The notes: generated by a model from the letters alone, not told the origin. 64,000 nt of DNA from Betaproteobacteria bacterium (GCA_013289985.1 JABCYW010000006.1:29694-93693); one strand, 5' to 3'. Shown: positions 47,790-57,100, counted from the first letter of the stretch. A program made the numbers and translations.

Positions 47790-48808
47790 AGACGCTGCTC
47801 CTGACGACGGCGCTCGCCTGCTTCTCCTGGCAGGCGGGCGCCAATGCGGCGCCCGCGCAGCATGCCGCCATCCGTCCAAGCGGGCCTGCAGTGCCGGAGA
47901 ACCTCCTGCGAATCGAGCTGCGTTTCGATGTGCCGCTTCGGGTGCCGCTGGAGATCGACGACATCAAGCTGCTCGACACGCAGGGCCGTGAGATTCCAGA
48001 CGCGTTCCTCGACCTCGGCCTGCCCGGCGCGGATGGTCGGCGCGTGACGCTGCTGATGCATCCCGGGCGGGTCAAGTCGGGTGTCGGCGCCAACGAGCGA
48101 CTCGGGCGGGCGCTCCATCCGGGAGAGACGGTCACGCTGGTCGTCACTCACCCGTCGCTTGCGCATCCCGTCGCGAGGACCTGGCGCGTCGAGACCTTCG
48201 ACGCGACTCCGCCACAGCCTCGCACCTGGCGCATCGAGCGCCCGAGGGCAGGGAGTCGGGAACCGGTGATCGTGAGGCTCGGTGACCCGATCAGTTCGAC
48301 GGCGGAAGCCCTGATCGCGATTCGCGATGGGCGGGGCCGGCGCGTGGCGGGACGCGCACGGCTGGAGGACGGCGAGACCGTCTGGCGCTTCACGCCGTTC
48401 CGGCCTTGGGGTGCCGGCGCCTATGCGGTCGTCGCTCACCCCGACCTGGAGGATCCCGCTGGAAATCGCGTCTGCGCGGCGTTTGAACAAGTCGCCGGGA
48501 GCCGGGCATCTTGCGACGAACAGACCGAATTGCCGTTCTACGGGCGCTGTCCCGTCGCGGCGTTCAGGCGTCCTCGAGGTCTTCGAGGATCGGGCAGTCG
48601 GGGCGCTGGTCGCCATGGCAGCAATCCGCCAGCCGATGCAAGGTCTGGCGCATCTGCGCCATCTCGGCCATCCGCCGATCGAGATCGGCGATGTGCGCCA
48701 GCGCGATGCGCTTCACGTTCGAACTGGCGCGGCGGGGGTTTTGCCACAGCTTCACCAGTTCGGCGATCTCGGCCATGCCGAAACCCAGGTCGCGCCCGCG
48801 CCGGATGA
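47786..48808 (+). CDS. Exported protein of unknown function with run-on C-terminus
   Basis: 340 residues from GTG 47786. A signal peptide (about 1-21, ending GANA-AP) precedes a beta-rich region (LLRIELRFDVPLRVPLEIDDIKLLD; VTLLMHPGRVKSGV) that ends naturally around residue 250 (CAAFEQ...ASCDEQTELPFY). The last roughly 85 residues ([26 protein letters not shown]...) are arginine/serine-rich, look non-coding, and lie antisense to cueR over 245 bases. An original stop near 48540 was probably lost, or sequence rearranged. It is coupled to the preceding exported protein. Confidence 0.6.
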   Translation: MKTLLLTTALACFSWQAGANAAPAQHAAIRPSGPAVPENLLRIELRFDVPLRVPLEIDDIKLLDTQGREIPDAFLDLGLPGADGRRVTLLMHPGRVKSGVGANERLGRALHPGETVTLVVTHPSLAHPVARTWRVETFDATPPQPRTWRIERPRAGSREPVIVRLGDPISSTAEALIAIRDGRGRRVAGRARLEDGETVWRFTPFRPWGAGAYAVVAHPDLEDPAGNRVCAAFEQVAGSRASCDEQTELPFYGRCPVAAFRRPRGLRGSGSRGAGRHGSNPPADARSGASAPSRPSADRDRRCAPARCASRSNWRGGGFATASPVRRSRPCRNPGRARAG

Positions 48809-48983
48809 AGCGCAGCGTGTGCACTTCGCGATCGCCGTACAGACGATAGCCCGACTCCGTGCGCGCGACGGGCGGCAGCAGTCCGAGGGACTCGTAGTGG
48901 CGGATCATCTTGGCCGAGACACCCGAGCGGGTCGCGGCCTCGCCGATGTTGAATCGCTCGGAGGAGGGGTTCGAAGGAGTCAT
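48564..48983 (-). CDS. cueR: Copper-responsive MerR-family regulator CueR
   Basis: 139 residues. The N-terminal MerR helix-turn-helix is [28 protein letters not shown]. Further signatures are [30 protein letters not shown], the dimerisation helix, and the C-terminal metal loop [16 protein letters not shown]. Cys122 and Cys130 have the CueR spacing (Cys112 and Cys120 in E. coli), which fits Cu(I) sensing. The ATG overlaps the copA stop by 4 bases, so it is co-transcribed with the pump it regulates. A CueR-type promoter lies upstream of copA. Confidence 0.92.
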   Translation of the reverse strand: MTPSNPSSERFNIGEAATRSGVSAKMIRHYESLGLLPPVARTESGYRLYGDREVHTLRFIRRGRDLGFGMAEIAELVKLWQNPRRASSNVKRIALAHIADLDRRMAEMAQMRQTLHRLADCCHGDQRPDCPILEDLEDA

Positions 48984-51241
48984 TTGACCAGGCCTCGCCA
49001 ACGCTTGAGCAGGAGGGAATTCGTGACGACGCTGACGCTGCTGAACGCCATGGCCGCGCCGGCGAGCGCCGGGCTGAGCAGTCCGAACGCCGCCAGGGGA
49101 ATGCCGACCAGGTTGTAGATGAACGCCCAGAACAAGTTCTGGCGGATCTTGGCGCAGGTGCGGCGGGAGATGTCGATCGCCTCGGCGACCAGCGAAGGAT
49201 CGCCGCGCATCAAGGTGACGCCCGCGGTCTGCATGGCCACATCGGTGCCGGTGGCCATGGCGATGCCGATATCCGCCGCGGCAAGCGCCGGCGCGTCGTT
49301 GATGCCGTCCCCGACCATGGCGACCCGGACGCCGCCGCGCTGGAATTCGGCGACGACGGCCGCCTTGCCGTCCGGCAGAACCTCGGCGCGAACCTCCGTG
49401 ATGCCGAGCTCGCGGGCGGCGACGGCGGCGCTCCCGCGGTTGTCGCCGGTCACCAGGGCAGTGCGGATGCCCGCAAGATGCAACGCCCGAACCGCCTTCA
49501 TCGCGGATGGCTTGATGGCGTCTCCGAAGGACAGCATCCCCACGAGGGTCGCCGGGCCGTCGGTGACGTCGGCCATCCAGGACACCGTGCGGCCCAGTCG
49601 TTGCTCGTCCTCGGCTGCCTGGCGGAGACCCGCCAGGCCGACGCCCAGCTCGGCCATCCACCCCCGGCTTCCCAGACGCAGCTCCCGGCCGTCGACGACC
49701 CCGCCGATGCCGCGCCCGGGGCTCGCCCTCACGTTGCTGGCGGCCGGGAGCGTCGATCCGGCCCGGGTTGCCGCCGCGACGACGGCGCGCGCCAGGGGAT
49801 GTTCGCTGCCCGCCTGAAGCGACGCCGCCGCGGCCAGGAAGTCGCTTTCTTCGCCCGTCGCGGCCTTGTACGACAACAGCTCGGGTCGTCCCTCGGTGAG
49901 CGTCCCTGTCTTGTCGAAGACGACCATCCTGACGGCGTGCGCCGTCTCGAGCGCTTCCGCGTCCTTGATCAGGATGCCTCGTCGCGCGGCCGTGCCGGTT
50001 CCAACCATGATGGCCGTGGGCGTGGCGAGCCCCAGCGCGCACGGGCAGGCAATGACCAGCACCGCCACGGCATGCAGGATGGCCTCGGGCCAGTCGCCGG
50101 TTCCCCATCCCCACCCGAGAAGCGTCACCAGGGCGATGGCCAGGACGACGGGAACGAAGATCGCGCTGACCTGGTCGACGATGCGCTGAATGGGCGCCTT
50201 CTTCGCCTGCGCGGATTCGACCATTCGCACGACGCGGGCGAGGGTCGTCTCGGCACCGATGGCCGTCGTGCCCACAAGCAGGAGTCCCTCCGCGTTGACC
50301 GCGCCGGCCGTGACGTGGTCGCCACGGCGCTTGGCCACGGGAAGGCTCTCGCCCGTGATCAGGGACTCGTCGACCTGGCTTTCGCCCTCGGCCACGACCC
50401 CGTCGACGGCGATCCGCTCGCCGGGGCGCACGACGACCAGGTCTCCCAGGGCCACTTGCCCGACGGGCAGATCGGTGTCTGCCCCGTTGCGCCTGACACG
50501 GGCGGTGGTCGGCTGCAGCGCGTTCAACGCGCGTATCGCGTCCGTGGTCTGGCGTTTTGCGCGGGTCTCCAGCCACTTGCCCAGCAGGACCAGCGTGATG
50601 ACGACCGCCGATGCCTCGAAGTACAACGGGAGCATCTGCCCGGGCTGGGCATCGAGCAGCTCGAACAGGCTCAGCCCGAATGCCGCCGACGTGCCGAGAG
50701 CGACGAGCAGATCCATGTTCCCCGCGCGTGCCTTGATCGCGCTCCAGGCCGCCCGGTAGAAGCGCGCACCCAGCCAGAACTGCACCGGCGCCGTCAGGGC
50801 GAGCTGGAGCCAGCCGTTCAACATCCAGTGCCGGCCGAGCCACTCGCCGACCATCCCGAACAGGAGAGGAGCCGACAGCAGCGCGGACGCCGCGACCGGC
50901 CACCATGCCGGCAGGGATACCCCCCGCGGCGCCGATCCGGCCGCGGCCGGATCCTCGGCCGCATCGCGAGTGCCCGCTCCGACCGCGTAGCCGGCCTTCC
51001 CGACCGCCGCGCCCAGCGCGTCCATGCCCGTGCTTGCGGCGGCGCGGACCGTGGCCTTCTCCGTGGCCAGGTTGACGCTCACCGAAGTGACGCCGGGTAC
51101 CGCGGCCAACGATCGTTCCACGCGGCCCGCGCACGAGGCGCAGGTCATCCCCTCGACCGGGAACGTCCACTCCCGCCCCTGTTCCTGGTTCAGCGAACGG
51201 GTTGCGGACCTGATGGCTGGATCGAGCTTCGAGTTTTCCAT
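48980..51241 (-). CDS. copA: Copper-exporting P1B-type ATPase CopA
   Basis: 753 residues. One N-terminal heavy-metal domain has GMTCASC (residues 31-37). The membrane metal site is CPC (399-401) in [13 protein letters not shown], the phosphorylation motif DKTGT (Asp443), the nucleotide-domain HP in SEHPLARA, and the hinge [10 protein letters not shown]. The last helices have YNLVGIP and [10 protein letters not shown], typical of Cu(I) exporters. It pumps Cu(I) from the cytoplasm to the periplasm. The operon is copA-cueR. The start ATG lies about where transcription from the CueR-type promoter should begin, so the message may be leaderless. Confidence 0.95.
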   Translation of the reverse strand: MENSKLDPAIRSATRSLNQEQGREWTFPVEGMTCASCAGRVERSLAAVPGVTSVSVNLATEKATVRAAASTGMDALGAAVGKAGYAVGAGTRDAAEDPAAAGSAPRGVSLPAWWPVAASALLSAPLLFGMVGEWLGRHWMLNGWLQLALTAPVQFWLGARFYRAAWSAIKARAGNMDLLVALGTSAAFGLSLFELLDAQPGQMLPLYFEASAVVITLVLLGKWLETRAKRQTTDAIRALNALQPTTARVRRNGADTDLPVGQVALGDLVVVRPGERIAVDGVVAEGESQVDESLITGESLPVAKRRGDHVTAGAVNAEGLLLVGTTAIGAETTLARVVRMVESAQAKKAPIQRIVDQVSAIFVPVVLAIALVTLLGWGWGTGDWPEAILHAVAVLVIACPCALGLATPTAIMVGTGTAARRGILIKDAEALETAHAVRMVVFDKTGTLTEGRPELLSYKAATGEESDFLAAAASLQAGSEHPLARAVVAAATRAGSTLPAASNVRASPGRGIGGVVDGRELRLGSRGWMAELGVGLAGLRQAAEDEQRLGRTVSWMADVTDGPATLVGMLSFGDAIKPSAMKAVRALHLAGIRTALVTGDNRGSAAVAARELGITEVRAEVLPDGKAAVVAEFQRGGVRVAMVGDGINDAPALAAADIGIAMATGTDVAMQTAGVTLMRGDPSLVAEAIDISRRTCAKIRQNLFWAFIYNLVGIPLAAFGLLSPALAGAAMAFSSVSVVTNSLLLKRWRGLVK

Positions 51242-51247
51242 GGCCTC

Positions 51248-51278
51248 AGTCTCGACCTTGCCACGATGGGAGAGTCAA
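51248..51278 (-). promoter_or_regulatory. CueR-type promoter of copA-cueR
   Basis: Read on the minus strand: TTGACT (-35, 51273-51278), a 19-base spacer, and GAGACT (-10, 51248-51253). The long spacer is the hallmark of MerR-family promoters. It holds the dyad ACTCTCC...GCAAGGT, close to the known CueR box ACCTTCC...GGAAGGT. Confidence 0.75.
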
Positions 51279-51324
51279 GCATGCTGGAAGCCCGCGTCTG
51301 CGACATGGCCGCGCCGAGCGGCCC

Positions 51325-51528
51325 TTGACATTCCCATCCGCGGGCCGGCCGATCACGACGGCGCCGTGGCCACGCACGGAACACGGGATCTTCGAGTACG
51401 AAACCGGGGCCGACGGCGAACGCACGGCGCTGCGCCAGCCCGAGGGCTATCTCGCGCTGCTGGCCGACTTCGCGCGCGGTGCGCCGCTGAAGGCCGGCTA
51501 TGGAGATGCGGCATTGGCGCGGCCGTAG
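51325..51528 (+). CDS. Possible small gene or gene remnant, 67 codons
   Basis: A frame with strong GC3 bias from TTG 51325 encodes PRTEHGIFEYETGADGERTA and then LRQPEGYLALLADFARGAPLKAGY, ending ALARP. It fills most of the 305-base gap between copA and the LysR gene. The text looks like the end of a real protein, but there is no good start or ribosome site and I do not recognise the family. It may be the tail of a deleted gene. Confidence 0.25.
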   Translation: MTFPSAGRPITTAPWPRTEHGIFEYETGADGERTALRQPEGYLALLADFARGAPLKAGYGDAALARP

Positions 51529-51546
51529 CCGACCGCCGCCTTGCGG

Positions 51547-52416
51547 CTACCAGGCGCGCGCCGCATCAGCCAGGAGTTGCTGGACGATGTCGACCCGTGC
51601 CATCGCCTTGCTTCCCTTGTTCCGCGCCATGAACAGCGATACGCGCGGCGCGTTCTTGACCTCGTGGCAATCCAGCTGGCCGGTCTGCAGGAGATTCCTG
51701 CAGAGGGATTCGGGCACCGCCGCCAGCCCGAGGCCCGCGGCGGCCGCGTCGAGCGCGGCCTGGTAGTCGGCGACGATCGCGGAGGGGATGTCCGGATTCG
51801 ATCCGAATGCGGTGCGCCAGAAATGGGCGAGCGCCGGCATGGGGCCGCCGAGTTCGATGAGCGGCAGGCCCCTCGGCGCGCCGGACCGGGGGAGTCGCTC
51901 GCGCCAGCGCGGCGCGCAAACCAGCCTCAGCGGCGCCTCGTGCAGCAGGTCGTAGTCGATGGCCTTGTGCGGGATTCGAGCCGGCGTCAAGGCCAGGTCC
52001 AGGTCGTGCGCCACCAATGACGCCACGAGTGCGGGCGGCAGCGCGGCGCTCAGCTCCAGGCGGATGCCGTGGCGCGACAAGGGCGCCAGGCCGGAGAGCA
52101 GCAGCTTCGTGAAGCCGCTCATCGAGCCGACGCGAACGATTCCCGCGACGGCTTCGTTCTTTCCGCCCGCGACGCCAACTACCGCTTCCAGCGCGTCCAG
52201 ATGCGATCCGACCTGGCGTTCCAGTTCGTTGGCGGCGGGTGTCGCCGCCGGGCCGCGCGGAAGGCGGTCGAAGAGAACGCAGTCGAGCCGGCTCTCGAGG
52301 ACCTTGATGTGACGCGAGACGGCAGGCTGGGTCAGATGCAGTGCCTCCGCTGCCCGCGATATCGAATTGTGGCGGTACACGCTGAGAAAGCTTCGAAGGT
52401 AGACGAGATGAGACAT
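51547..52416 (-). CDS. LysR-family transcription regulator
   Basis: 289 residues. The N-terminal winged helix-turn-helix reads YLRSFLSVYRHNSISRAAEALHLTQPAVSRHIKVLE, the classical LysR pattern. It is followed by the linker helix and a periplasmic-binding-like effector domain (IVRVGSMSGFTKLLLSGL; LDLALTPARIPHKAIDYDLLHEAPLRLV). It is divergent from an SDR gene over a 92-base AT-rich gap containing an ATCA-N12-TGAT dyad, the standard arrangement for LysR control of the neighbour. The inducer is unknown. Confidence 0.93.
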   Translation of the reverse strand: MSHLVYLRSFLSVYRHNSISRAAEALHLTQPAVSRHIKVLESRLDCVLFDRLPRGPAATPAANELERQVGSHLDALEAVVGVAGGKNEAVAGIVRVGSMSGFTKLLLSGLAPLSRHGIRLELSAALPPALVASLVAHDLDLALTPARIPHKAIDYDLLHEAPLRLVCAPRWRERLPRSGAPRGLPLIELGGPMPALAHFWRTAFGSNPDIPSAIVADYQAALDAAAAGLGLAAVPESLCRNLLQTGQLDCHEVKNAPRVSLFMARNKGSKAMARVDIVQQLLADAARAW

Positions 52417-52430
52417 GGATTAATTTATGG

Positions 52431-52450
52431 ATCAGTCGTCATTACATGAT
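52431..52450. promoter_or_regulatory. Dyad ATCA-N12-TGAT in LysR/SDR divergent promoter
   Basis: The gap between the LysR gene and the SDR gene contains ATCAGTCGTCATTACATGAT, whose ends form an inverted repeat spanning 20 bases. Size and position suit a LysR-family binding site. The surrounding ATTAATTT region is the most AT-rich of the gap. Confidence 0.4.
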
Positions 52451-52508
52451 TTGCCTTTAGTCTATGGCGGCGCCAAAGTGGGAGCAACCACTTTGATCGG
52501 AGTCCGTC

Positions 52509-53294
52509 ATGCCGCTGCAGCCGTCCACCATTCCCTTGCTTCCCGACCTTGGCGGCAAGATCGCGCTCGTCACGGGCGGATCGCGCGGAATCGGGGCCGA
52601 CACGTGTCTCGCGCTGGCGCGCAACGGCGTGAAGGTCGCGGTCAACGGCCGGGACGAGGCCAGGATCCGGGCGACCGTCGAGGCCATCCGCGCGATCGAC
52701 GGCGAGGCCATGGCGGCGCGGGCGGATTGCTCCAGGCTGCCGGATATCGACGCCATGCGAGACCGCATCCACGACGAATGGGGCGTGCCCGACTTCATCG
52801 TCGCCTTTGCGGGAGGCGGAACCGAACGGCCCATGCCCTTCGCGCAGATCACGGAACAGGACTGGCGTTCGAGCATCGACAACAACCTGACGTCGACGTT
52901 CCTCACGGTCAAGAGCTTCCTGCCCGCGATGATCGAGCGCGGCTCCGGGGGCATCGTCAGCATGGCGTCGGCCGGCGGCCGGGTCGCCGCGGGTGCTCCG
53001 GCGGGATACGGCGCGGCAAAGGCCGGCGTGATCATGCTGACGCGCCATCTCGCCAACGAGGTGGGAAAGCACGGAATCCGCGCCAACTGCATTTCGCCGT
53101 CGGCGATCCTGACCGAACGCACACGGCAGAACATCCCGGGCGAACAGGAGCAGAGGATGCTCGCTGCATTTCCGTTGGGCAGGCTTGGCCGTCCGGACGA
53201 CGTCGCCGCCGCGACGCTGTTCCTCCTGTCGTCGGCCTCGGCCTGGATCACCGGCGTGACGCTGGATGTGGCCGGAGGCCGCGTGATGTCCTGA
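52509..53294 (+). CDS. Short-chain dehydrogenase/reductase (SDR)
   Basis: 261-residue classical SDR with TGGSRGIGADTC (about 23-34), cofactor loop VAVNGRDEA (NADP-type Arg), and the catalytic pair in YGAAKAG. The usual NNAG reads FAGGG. The C-terminus ITGVTLDVAGGRVMS is typical of FabG-like enzymes. It is divergent from a LysR regulator that probably controls it. A perfect 20-base palindrome follows the stop immediately and may end transcription. Confidence 0.9.
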   Translation: MPLQPSTIPLLPDLGGKIALVTGGSRGIGADTCLALARNGVKVAVNGRDEARIRATVEAIRAIDGEAMAARADCSRLPDIDAMRDRIHDEWGVPDFIVAFAGGGTERPMPFAQITEQDWRSSIDNNLTSTFLTVKSFLPAMIERGSGGIVSMASAGGRVAAGAPAGYGAAKAGVIMLTRHLANEVGKHGIRANCISPSAILTERTRQNIPGEQEQRMLAAFPLGRLGRPDDVAAATLFLLSSASAWITGVTLDVAGGRVMS

Positions 53295-53314
53295 GACGCC
53301 TGACGTCAGGCGTC
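53295..53314. terminator. Perfect palindrome directly after the SDR stop
   Basis: GACGCCTGACGTCAGGCGTC is a perfect 20-base palindrome starting at the base after TGA. As RNA it makes an 8-base stem with an ACGT loop. No T-run follows, so it is an imperfect terminator; it could also be a protein-binding site. Confidence 0.4.
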
Positions 53315-53649
53315 GAAAGCCGTGTTTCGCGACACGCGTCGCGTCCGCTGAGCAGTCTTGACCGCGCGGCAACGGAGTGCAAATCACGGATCTTGTGCCG
53401 TGCCATGCGGCAATGCATGCCTCGGGCCCCGACTTCGCCCTCGAACAGGAACTCCGCCAGTGCCCGCTCGACAGATGTCCGGCCCGCCCGCATGCACCAG
53501 AATGCTGCAGGATTTGGCGCCGCCGGGCGCTCGGGCCGCGCCGGAGGCTCAACTTCCCGCGCCGGCCTGTCGATACTCCGTTGATCGCCGTTCCCTTTCG
53601 GGCGCGGCGGCGGCCGCGCGCCACGGTCGAGCAAGTCCAGGCGACCTCG
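53315..53649. other. Intergenic region before the diguanylate cyclase, 335 bases
   Basis: The cyclase frame stays open back to 53377, but the translated stretch ([23 protein letters not shown]) lacks coding character. I see no other gene, RNA or clear promoter. A change to GC-richer codon use begins near its right end. Confidence 0.4.
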
Positions 53650-55032
53650 ATGAAGACCTATCTCCGCCACCTCCGCATCGGACAGCGTCTCGTGCTGTGC
53701 TTCTCGCTCATCCTGCTGTTGATGATCGGGGGCGCGTGGCTGGCCGTGTCCAGTTCGCGCCATTCGCGGGAAGGCCTGCTGCAGCTGGTGGAGCAGTCCA
53801 GCGGGCGCCAGGCCGACATCCGCGGCATGCGCGAGATGCTCGAGCGCCAGGACCGCCTCGCGCAGCGCCTGGGCCTGGCCAACTCGATCGAGGAGGCCAG
53901 GCGTGACATGGAGGAGATCGAGGTCGACATCGGGAACTACCGGGCGCTGTCGAGCCGCTTCGTGTCCACCGCGGGCACGAGCGAGGAGCAGTTGCTGATC
54001 GACCAGGTCGACGCCTACGACCACTCCCTGGCCGGCGCCTTCGACTCCGCGCGCTCCAGCGTGGACGGCTTCAATCCCGGCATGGCGGCGCGCACGCTCA
54101 ATCGGGACGTGGCGCCCGTGCACGCCGACTGGCTCGCCGCGCTGGACCAGCTCGCCGAGCTGCAGAATCAGCGCATCGCCGCCGAGATCAACGCGCTGAG
54201 CCGGCGCGCGGCCGGGATCGACGCGGTCATAGTCGGCGTCGCGCTGCTGGCCTCGCTGCTGGCGGCCTTCGCCGGCTGGCGCCTCGCGCTGAGCATCACC
54301 CGGCCGCTGCGCCAGGCGGTGGACTTCGCCGCGGCGGTGGGCAGCGGCCAGCTGGACGCGCCGCTGCCGCGCAGCTCCGACGACGAGTGCGGCATGCTGC
54401 TGCTGGCGCTCAAGGACATGGCCACGCAGCTGCACCACGCCAACGACCGCCTGCAGCGCCTGGCGATCGAGGATGGCCTCACCGGCGTCTTCAACCGGCG
54501 CCATTTCGACGCCGTGCTGCAGATCGAGCACGAGCGCGCGCGCCGCGCCGCGCGCCAGGCCGACGGCGGCAAGCCCGACATCGCCGCGCACCTGGCGCTG
54601 CTGCTGATCGACGTGGACCACTTCAAGGACTTCAACGACCGCTTCGGCCACCCGGCCGGCGACGCCTGCCTGCGCGCGGTGGCGGGGGCGGTGCGCGAGG
54701 CCGGCCTGCGGCCCGGCGACTTCGTGGCCCGCTACGGCGGCGAGGAGTTCGTGGTGGTGCTGCCCTCGTGCGGCATCGACGGCGCGGCCGTCGTCGCCGA
54801 GCGCATCCGGCTGCGGGTGGAGACGCTGCACACGCGCGAGGACTCGCCGCTGGTGGCGCCGGTGTCGGTGAGCATCGGCCTGGCGGCCATGTGCGACGCC
54901 CGCGGTTCGACGCCCGCCGACCTGTTGCGCGCGGCCGATCTGGCCATGTACGACGCCAAGCACAACGGGCGCAACCAGGTGCGCCGGCGCGTGCTGGAGT
55001 GCTGCTCGGCGGACGTCGCGGCGCCCGTCTGA
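53650..55032 (+). CDS. Membrane diguanylate cyclase (4HB sensor-HAMP-GGDEF)
   Basis: 460 residues from the ATG at 53650, chosen because a membrane helix follows at once ([20 protein letters not shown], about 14-33). A helical periplasmic sensor of about 155 residues lies before the second helix ([19 protein letters not shown], about 192-210). A HAMP domain follows, then GGDEF. The active loop is GGEEF (363-367) with metal ligands in [13 protein letters not shown], so it should synthesise c-di-GMP. An RxxD inhibitory site (Arg354-Asp357) sits five residues before GGEEF, indicating product feedback. It abuts the convergent ribA gene with no gap. Confidence 0.92.
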   Translation: MKTYLRHLRIGQRLVLCFSLILLLMIGGAWLAVSSSRHSREGLLQLVEQSSGRQADIRGMREMLERQDRLAQRLGLANSIEEARRDMEEIEVDIGNYRALSSRFVSTAGTSEEQLLIDQVDAYDHSLAGAFDSARSSVDGFNPGMAARTLNRDVAPVHADWLAALDQLAELQNQRIAAEINALSRRAAGIDAVIVGVALLASLLAAFAGWRLALSITRPLRQAVDFAAAVGSGQLDAPLPRSSDDECGMLLLALKDMATQLHHANDRLQRLAIEDGLTGVFNRRHFDAVLQIEHERARRAARQADGGKPDIAAHLALLLIDVDHFKDFNDRFGHPAGDACLRAVAGAVREAGLRPGDFVARYGGEEFVVVLPSCGIDGAAVVAERIRLRVETLHTREDSPLVAPVSVSIGLAAMCDARGSTPADLLRAADLAMYDAKHNGRNQVRRRVLECCSADVAAPV

Positions 55033-55647
55033 CTACTCGTCGCTGGGCTCGCGCAGCACGTCGAACAGGTGCCCCATGCGGTGCGCCTTGGTGTCCAGGT
55101 AGGCGCCGTTCCTGCGATTGCGGCCCACCTGCAGCGGCACCCGCTCGGAGATCGTGATGCCGTGCGCCTGCAGGCTCGCGATCTTGGTGGGGTTGTTGGT
55201 CATCAGCCGCACGTCGCAGGCGCCCAGCTCGCGCAGCATCGCCGCGGCGATGCCGTAGTCGCGCGCGTCGGCGGGCAGGCCCAGCAGGCGGTTGGCGTCC
55301 AGCGTGTCGGCGCCTTGCTCCTGCAGCGCGTAGGCGCGGATCTTGTTCAGCAGGCCGATGCCGCGGCCTTCCTGGCGCAGGTACAGCACGATGCCGCGGC
55401 CTTCCTTGGCGATCGCCTGCAGCGCGCCGCGCAGCTGCGGCCCGCAGTCGCAGTGGCAGCTGCCGAAGGCGTCGCCGGTGAGGCATTCCGAGTGCATGCG
55501 CGTGAGCACCGGCGGCGGCGAGGAGATGTCGCCCAGGCACAGCGCCGCGTGCTCGAGTCCCGTGGCCGGGTCCTTGAACCCGTGCATCTGGAAATCGCCA
55601 TAGGCGGTGTTGAGTCGGCAGGAAGCGCGTTCGAGGGGAGGGGACAT
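55033..55647 (-). CDS. ribA: GTP cyclohydrolase II
   Basis: 204 residues, the normal monofunctional length. It converts GTP to the diaminopyrimidine precursor of riboflavin. The zinc ligands Cys55, Cys66 and Cys68 ([17 protein letters not shown]) match the E. coli spacing. Other landmarks are [21 protein letters not shown] and LMTNNPTKI. The gene is monocistronic here, with riboflavin synthase encoded 1.5 kb away on the other strand. I saw no FMN riboswitch upstream. Confidence 0.95.
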   Translation of the reverse strand: MSPPLERASCRLNTAYGDFQMHGFKDPATGLEHAALCLGDISSPPPVLTRMHSECLTGDAFGSCHCDCGPQLRGALQAIAKEGRGIVLYLRQEGRGIGLLNKIRAYALQEQGADTLDANRLLGLPADARDYGIAAAMLRELGACDVRLMTNNPTKIASLQAHGITISERVPLQVGRNRRNGAYLDTKAHRMGHLFDVLREPSDE

Positions 55648-55684
55648 GGAAATGCGATTTTAGTTCGCCCGGCAATGTCCCCTC

Positions 55685-55704
55685 GGCCGCCCGGCCGGGC
55701 GGCC
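55685..55704. repeat. Perfect GC-only palindrome between divergent genes
   Basis: GGCCGCCCGGCCGGGCGGCC, 20 bases, all G and C, lies 37 bases upstream of ribA and 64 bases upstream of the divergent DUF6714-like gene. It could fold in either transcript or bind a protein. No function is known to me. Confidence 0.4.
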
Positions 55705-55768
55705 CGATGTGCGACAGTAGCGGCCTCGCTTCCAGAACCCCCGCGCGCGCGTGACGTGCGGACGCGCC

Positions 55769-56239
55769 ATGCCCCACACCGCCCTCATCGCCGACATCTT
55801 CGCCGCGTTCTCCTCCGAAGGCACCGCCTTCCCGCCCATGACCCTGCGCGGCGGCGACGCGATGGACCTCGCCCAGCCGGTGCCGCCGTTCGACGTGCTG
55901 GTGGACGCGATCTCCGACGAGTACCTCGAGGCCCACCCCTGGGGCAGCGGCTACCTGGACGCGGCCTCGTGGCGCCACTACCTGCCGTTCATGATGGAGT
56001 ACGCGCTGCGCCACATCACCGAGAGCAGCGACGTCACCGACGCGCTGCTCACCTCGTTCCGCCCGCCCGACCGCGACCCGCCGCGCCTGGGCTCGCTCAG
56101 CAAGCCGCAGGAGACGGCGGTGCTGCGCTTCCTCGACGTGATGGCCTACAGCGAGACCTCGGCCAGCATGGACCTGGCGGCGCTGGTGCTGTCGGAGTGG
56201 TGGACGCCGGGCGCGATTCCGAAGGACCTGGACGACTGA
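55769..56239 (+). CDS. Hypothetical protein, DUF6714-like
   Basis: 156 residues from the ATG at 55769; a GTG 18 bases upstream is an alternative. It is a soluble acidic protein with no signal peptide. The central pattern YLEAHPWGSGYLDAASWRHYLPFMMEYALRH, followed by LTSFRPPDRDPPRLGSLSKPQETAVLRFLDVM, resembles the DUF6714 family as I recall it. No catalytic residues are evident. It is divergent from ribA and 48 bases upstream of a DUF2214 gene. Confidence 0.6.
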   Translation: MPHTALIADIFAAFSSEGTAFPPMTLRGGDAMDLAQPVPPFDVLVDAISDEYLEAHPWGSGYLDAASWRHYLPFMMEYALRHITESSDVTDALLTSFRPPDRDPPRLGSLSKPQETAVLRFLDVMAYSETSASMDLAALVLSEWWTPGAIPKDLDD

Positions 56240-56287
56240 ACCCGTGAATCTGGCGCCGGGGCGCGAAGCCTTGGCGAGGAGACTGCC

Positions 56288-56740
56288 ATGACCGACCTGC
56301 TGCTCGCCTGCCTGCACCACCTCGCCGTGTTCACGCTCGTCGCGATCCCCGCCGTCGAGCTCGCGCTGCTGCGCGGAACCGTCGATGCCGCGCGCGTGGC
56401 GCCCCTCGCGCGCATCGACGCCGCCTACGGGATCCTGGCCGTGCTCATCCTCGTCATCGGCTACGGGCGCGTCGTCCACGGCGCCAAGGGCCCCGACTTC
56501 TACCTGCACAACCCGGTGTTCTGGGCCAAGCTCGCCTTCTTCGCGCTCGCGGGCCTGGCGTCCGCGGTGCCCACCGTGCGCCTGTTGCGCTGGAAGAAGG
56601 CGGCGCGGCGCGACCCCGGCTTCGTGGTGGCCGAGGCGCCGCTGGCGAGCACGCGGCTCTGGCTGAAAGTGGAGCTGGCGCTGTTCGTGCCGATCCCGCT
56701 GCTGGCCGCCGCGATGGCCCGCGGCGTCGGGCTGTCCTGA
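56288..56740 (+). CDS. DUF2214 family membrane protein
   Basis: 150 residues with four predicted helices: about 5-28 (ACLHHLAVFTLVAIPAVELALL), 45-62 (YGILAVLILVIGYGRVVHG), 78-97 (WAKLAFFALAGLASAVPTVRLL) and 128-146. The GYGRVVHGAKGPDFYLHNPVFWAKLA segment is the family hallmark. Function is unknown. It has a GGAGA ribosome site and is followed 12 bases later by the ArsC-like gene. Confidence 0.85.
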   Translation: MTDLLLACLHHLAVFTLVAIPAVELALLRGTVDAARVAPLARIDAAYGILAVLILVIGYGRVVHGAKGPDFYLHNPVFWAKLAFFALAGLASAVPTVRLLRWKKAARRDPGFVVAEAPLASTRLWLKVELALFVPIPLLAAAMARGVGLS

Positions 56741-56752
56741 CACAATCGCCGC

Positions 56753-57100
56753 ATGACGACCCTCTACGGCATCCCCAACTGCGACACCGTCAAGCGCGCC
56801 CGCGACTGGCTCGCCACGCACGGCGTCGCCCACGAGTTCCACGACTTCAAGAAGGCCGGCGTGCCGGCCGGCCGGCTGAAGGCCTGGGTGGACGCGGCCG
56901 GCTGGGAGCGCGTGCTCAACCGCAAGGGCACCACCTGGCGCAAGCTGGACGCCGCGCAGCAGGCCGCGGTGGTGGACGCCGCGTCGGCGCAGGCACTGAT
57001 GCGCGAGCAGGCCAGCGTGATCAAGCGGCCGGTGGTGGAGTGGGACGATGGCCGCATCACGGTCGGCTTCGACGCCGACGACTGGCAGGCGCGCCTGTAG
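56753..57100 (+). CDS. ArsC/Spx-related thioredoxin-fold protein (YffB-like)
   Basis: 115 residues, normal for this group. It starts TTLYGIPNCDTVKRARDWL, with a single Cys where arsenate reductases have their nucleophile; RPVVEWDDGRITVGFDADDW closes it. YffB-type proteins are not proven arsenate reductases, and glutathione-dependent thiol chemistry has been suggested. It is followed by ribE after 83 bases on the same strand. Confidence 0.88.
   Translation: MTTLYGIPNCDTVKRARDWLATHGVAHEFHDFKKAGVPAGRLKAWVDAAGWERVLNRKGTTWRKLDAAQQAAVVDAASAQALMREQASVIKRPVVEWDDGRITVGFDADDWQARL

Noticed and set aside
45798..47879. Long minus-strand frame opposite the isochorismatase-family and exported-protein genes
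   Set aside because: Composition is His/Arg/Asp-rich with no recognisable domain, and it is fully antisense to well-supported genes.
48984..51170. Minus-strand frame continuous with cueR across copA
   Set aside because: The upstream part is the wrong frame of copA. The CueR N-terminus starts cleanly at ATG 48983.
55648..55768. FMN riboswitch upstream of ribA
   Set aside because: The gap is short and I could not find the conserved RFN helices; only a GC palindrome is present.
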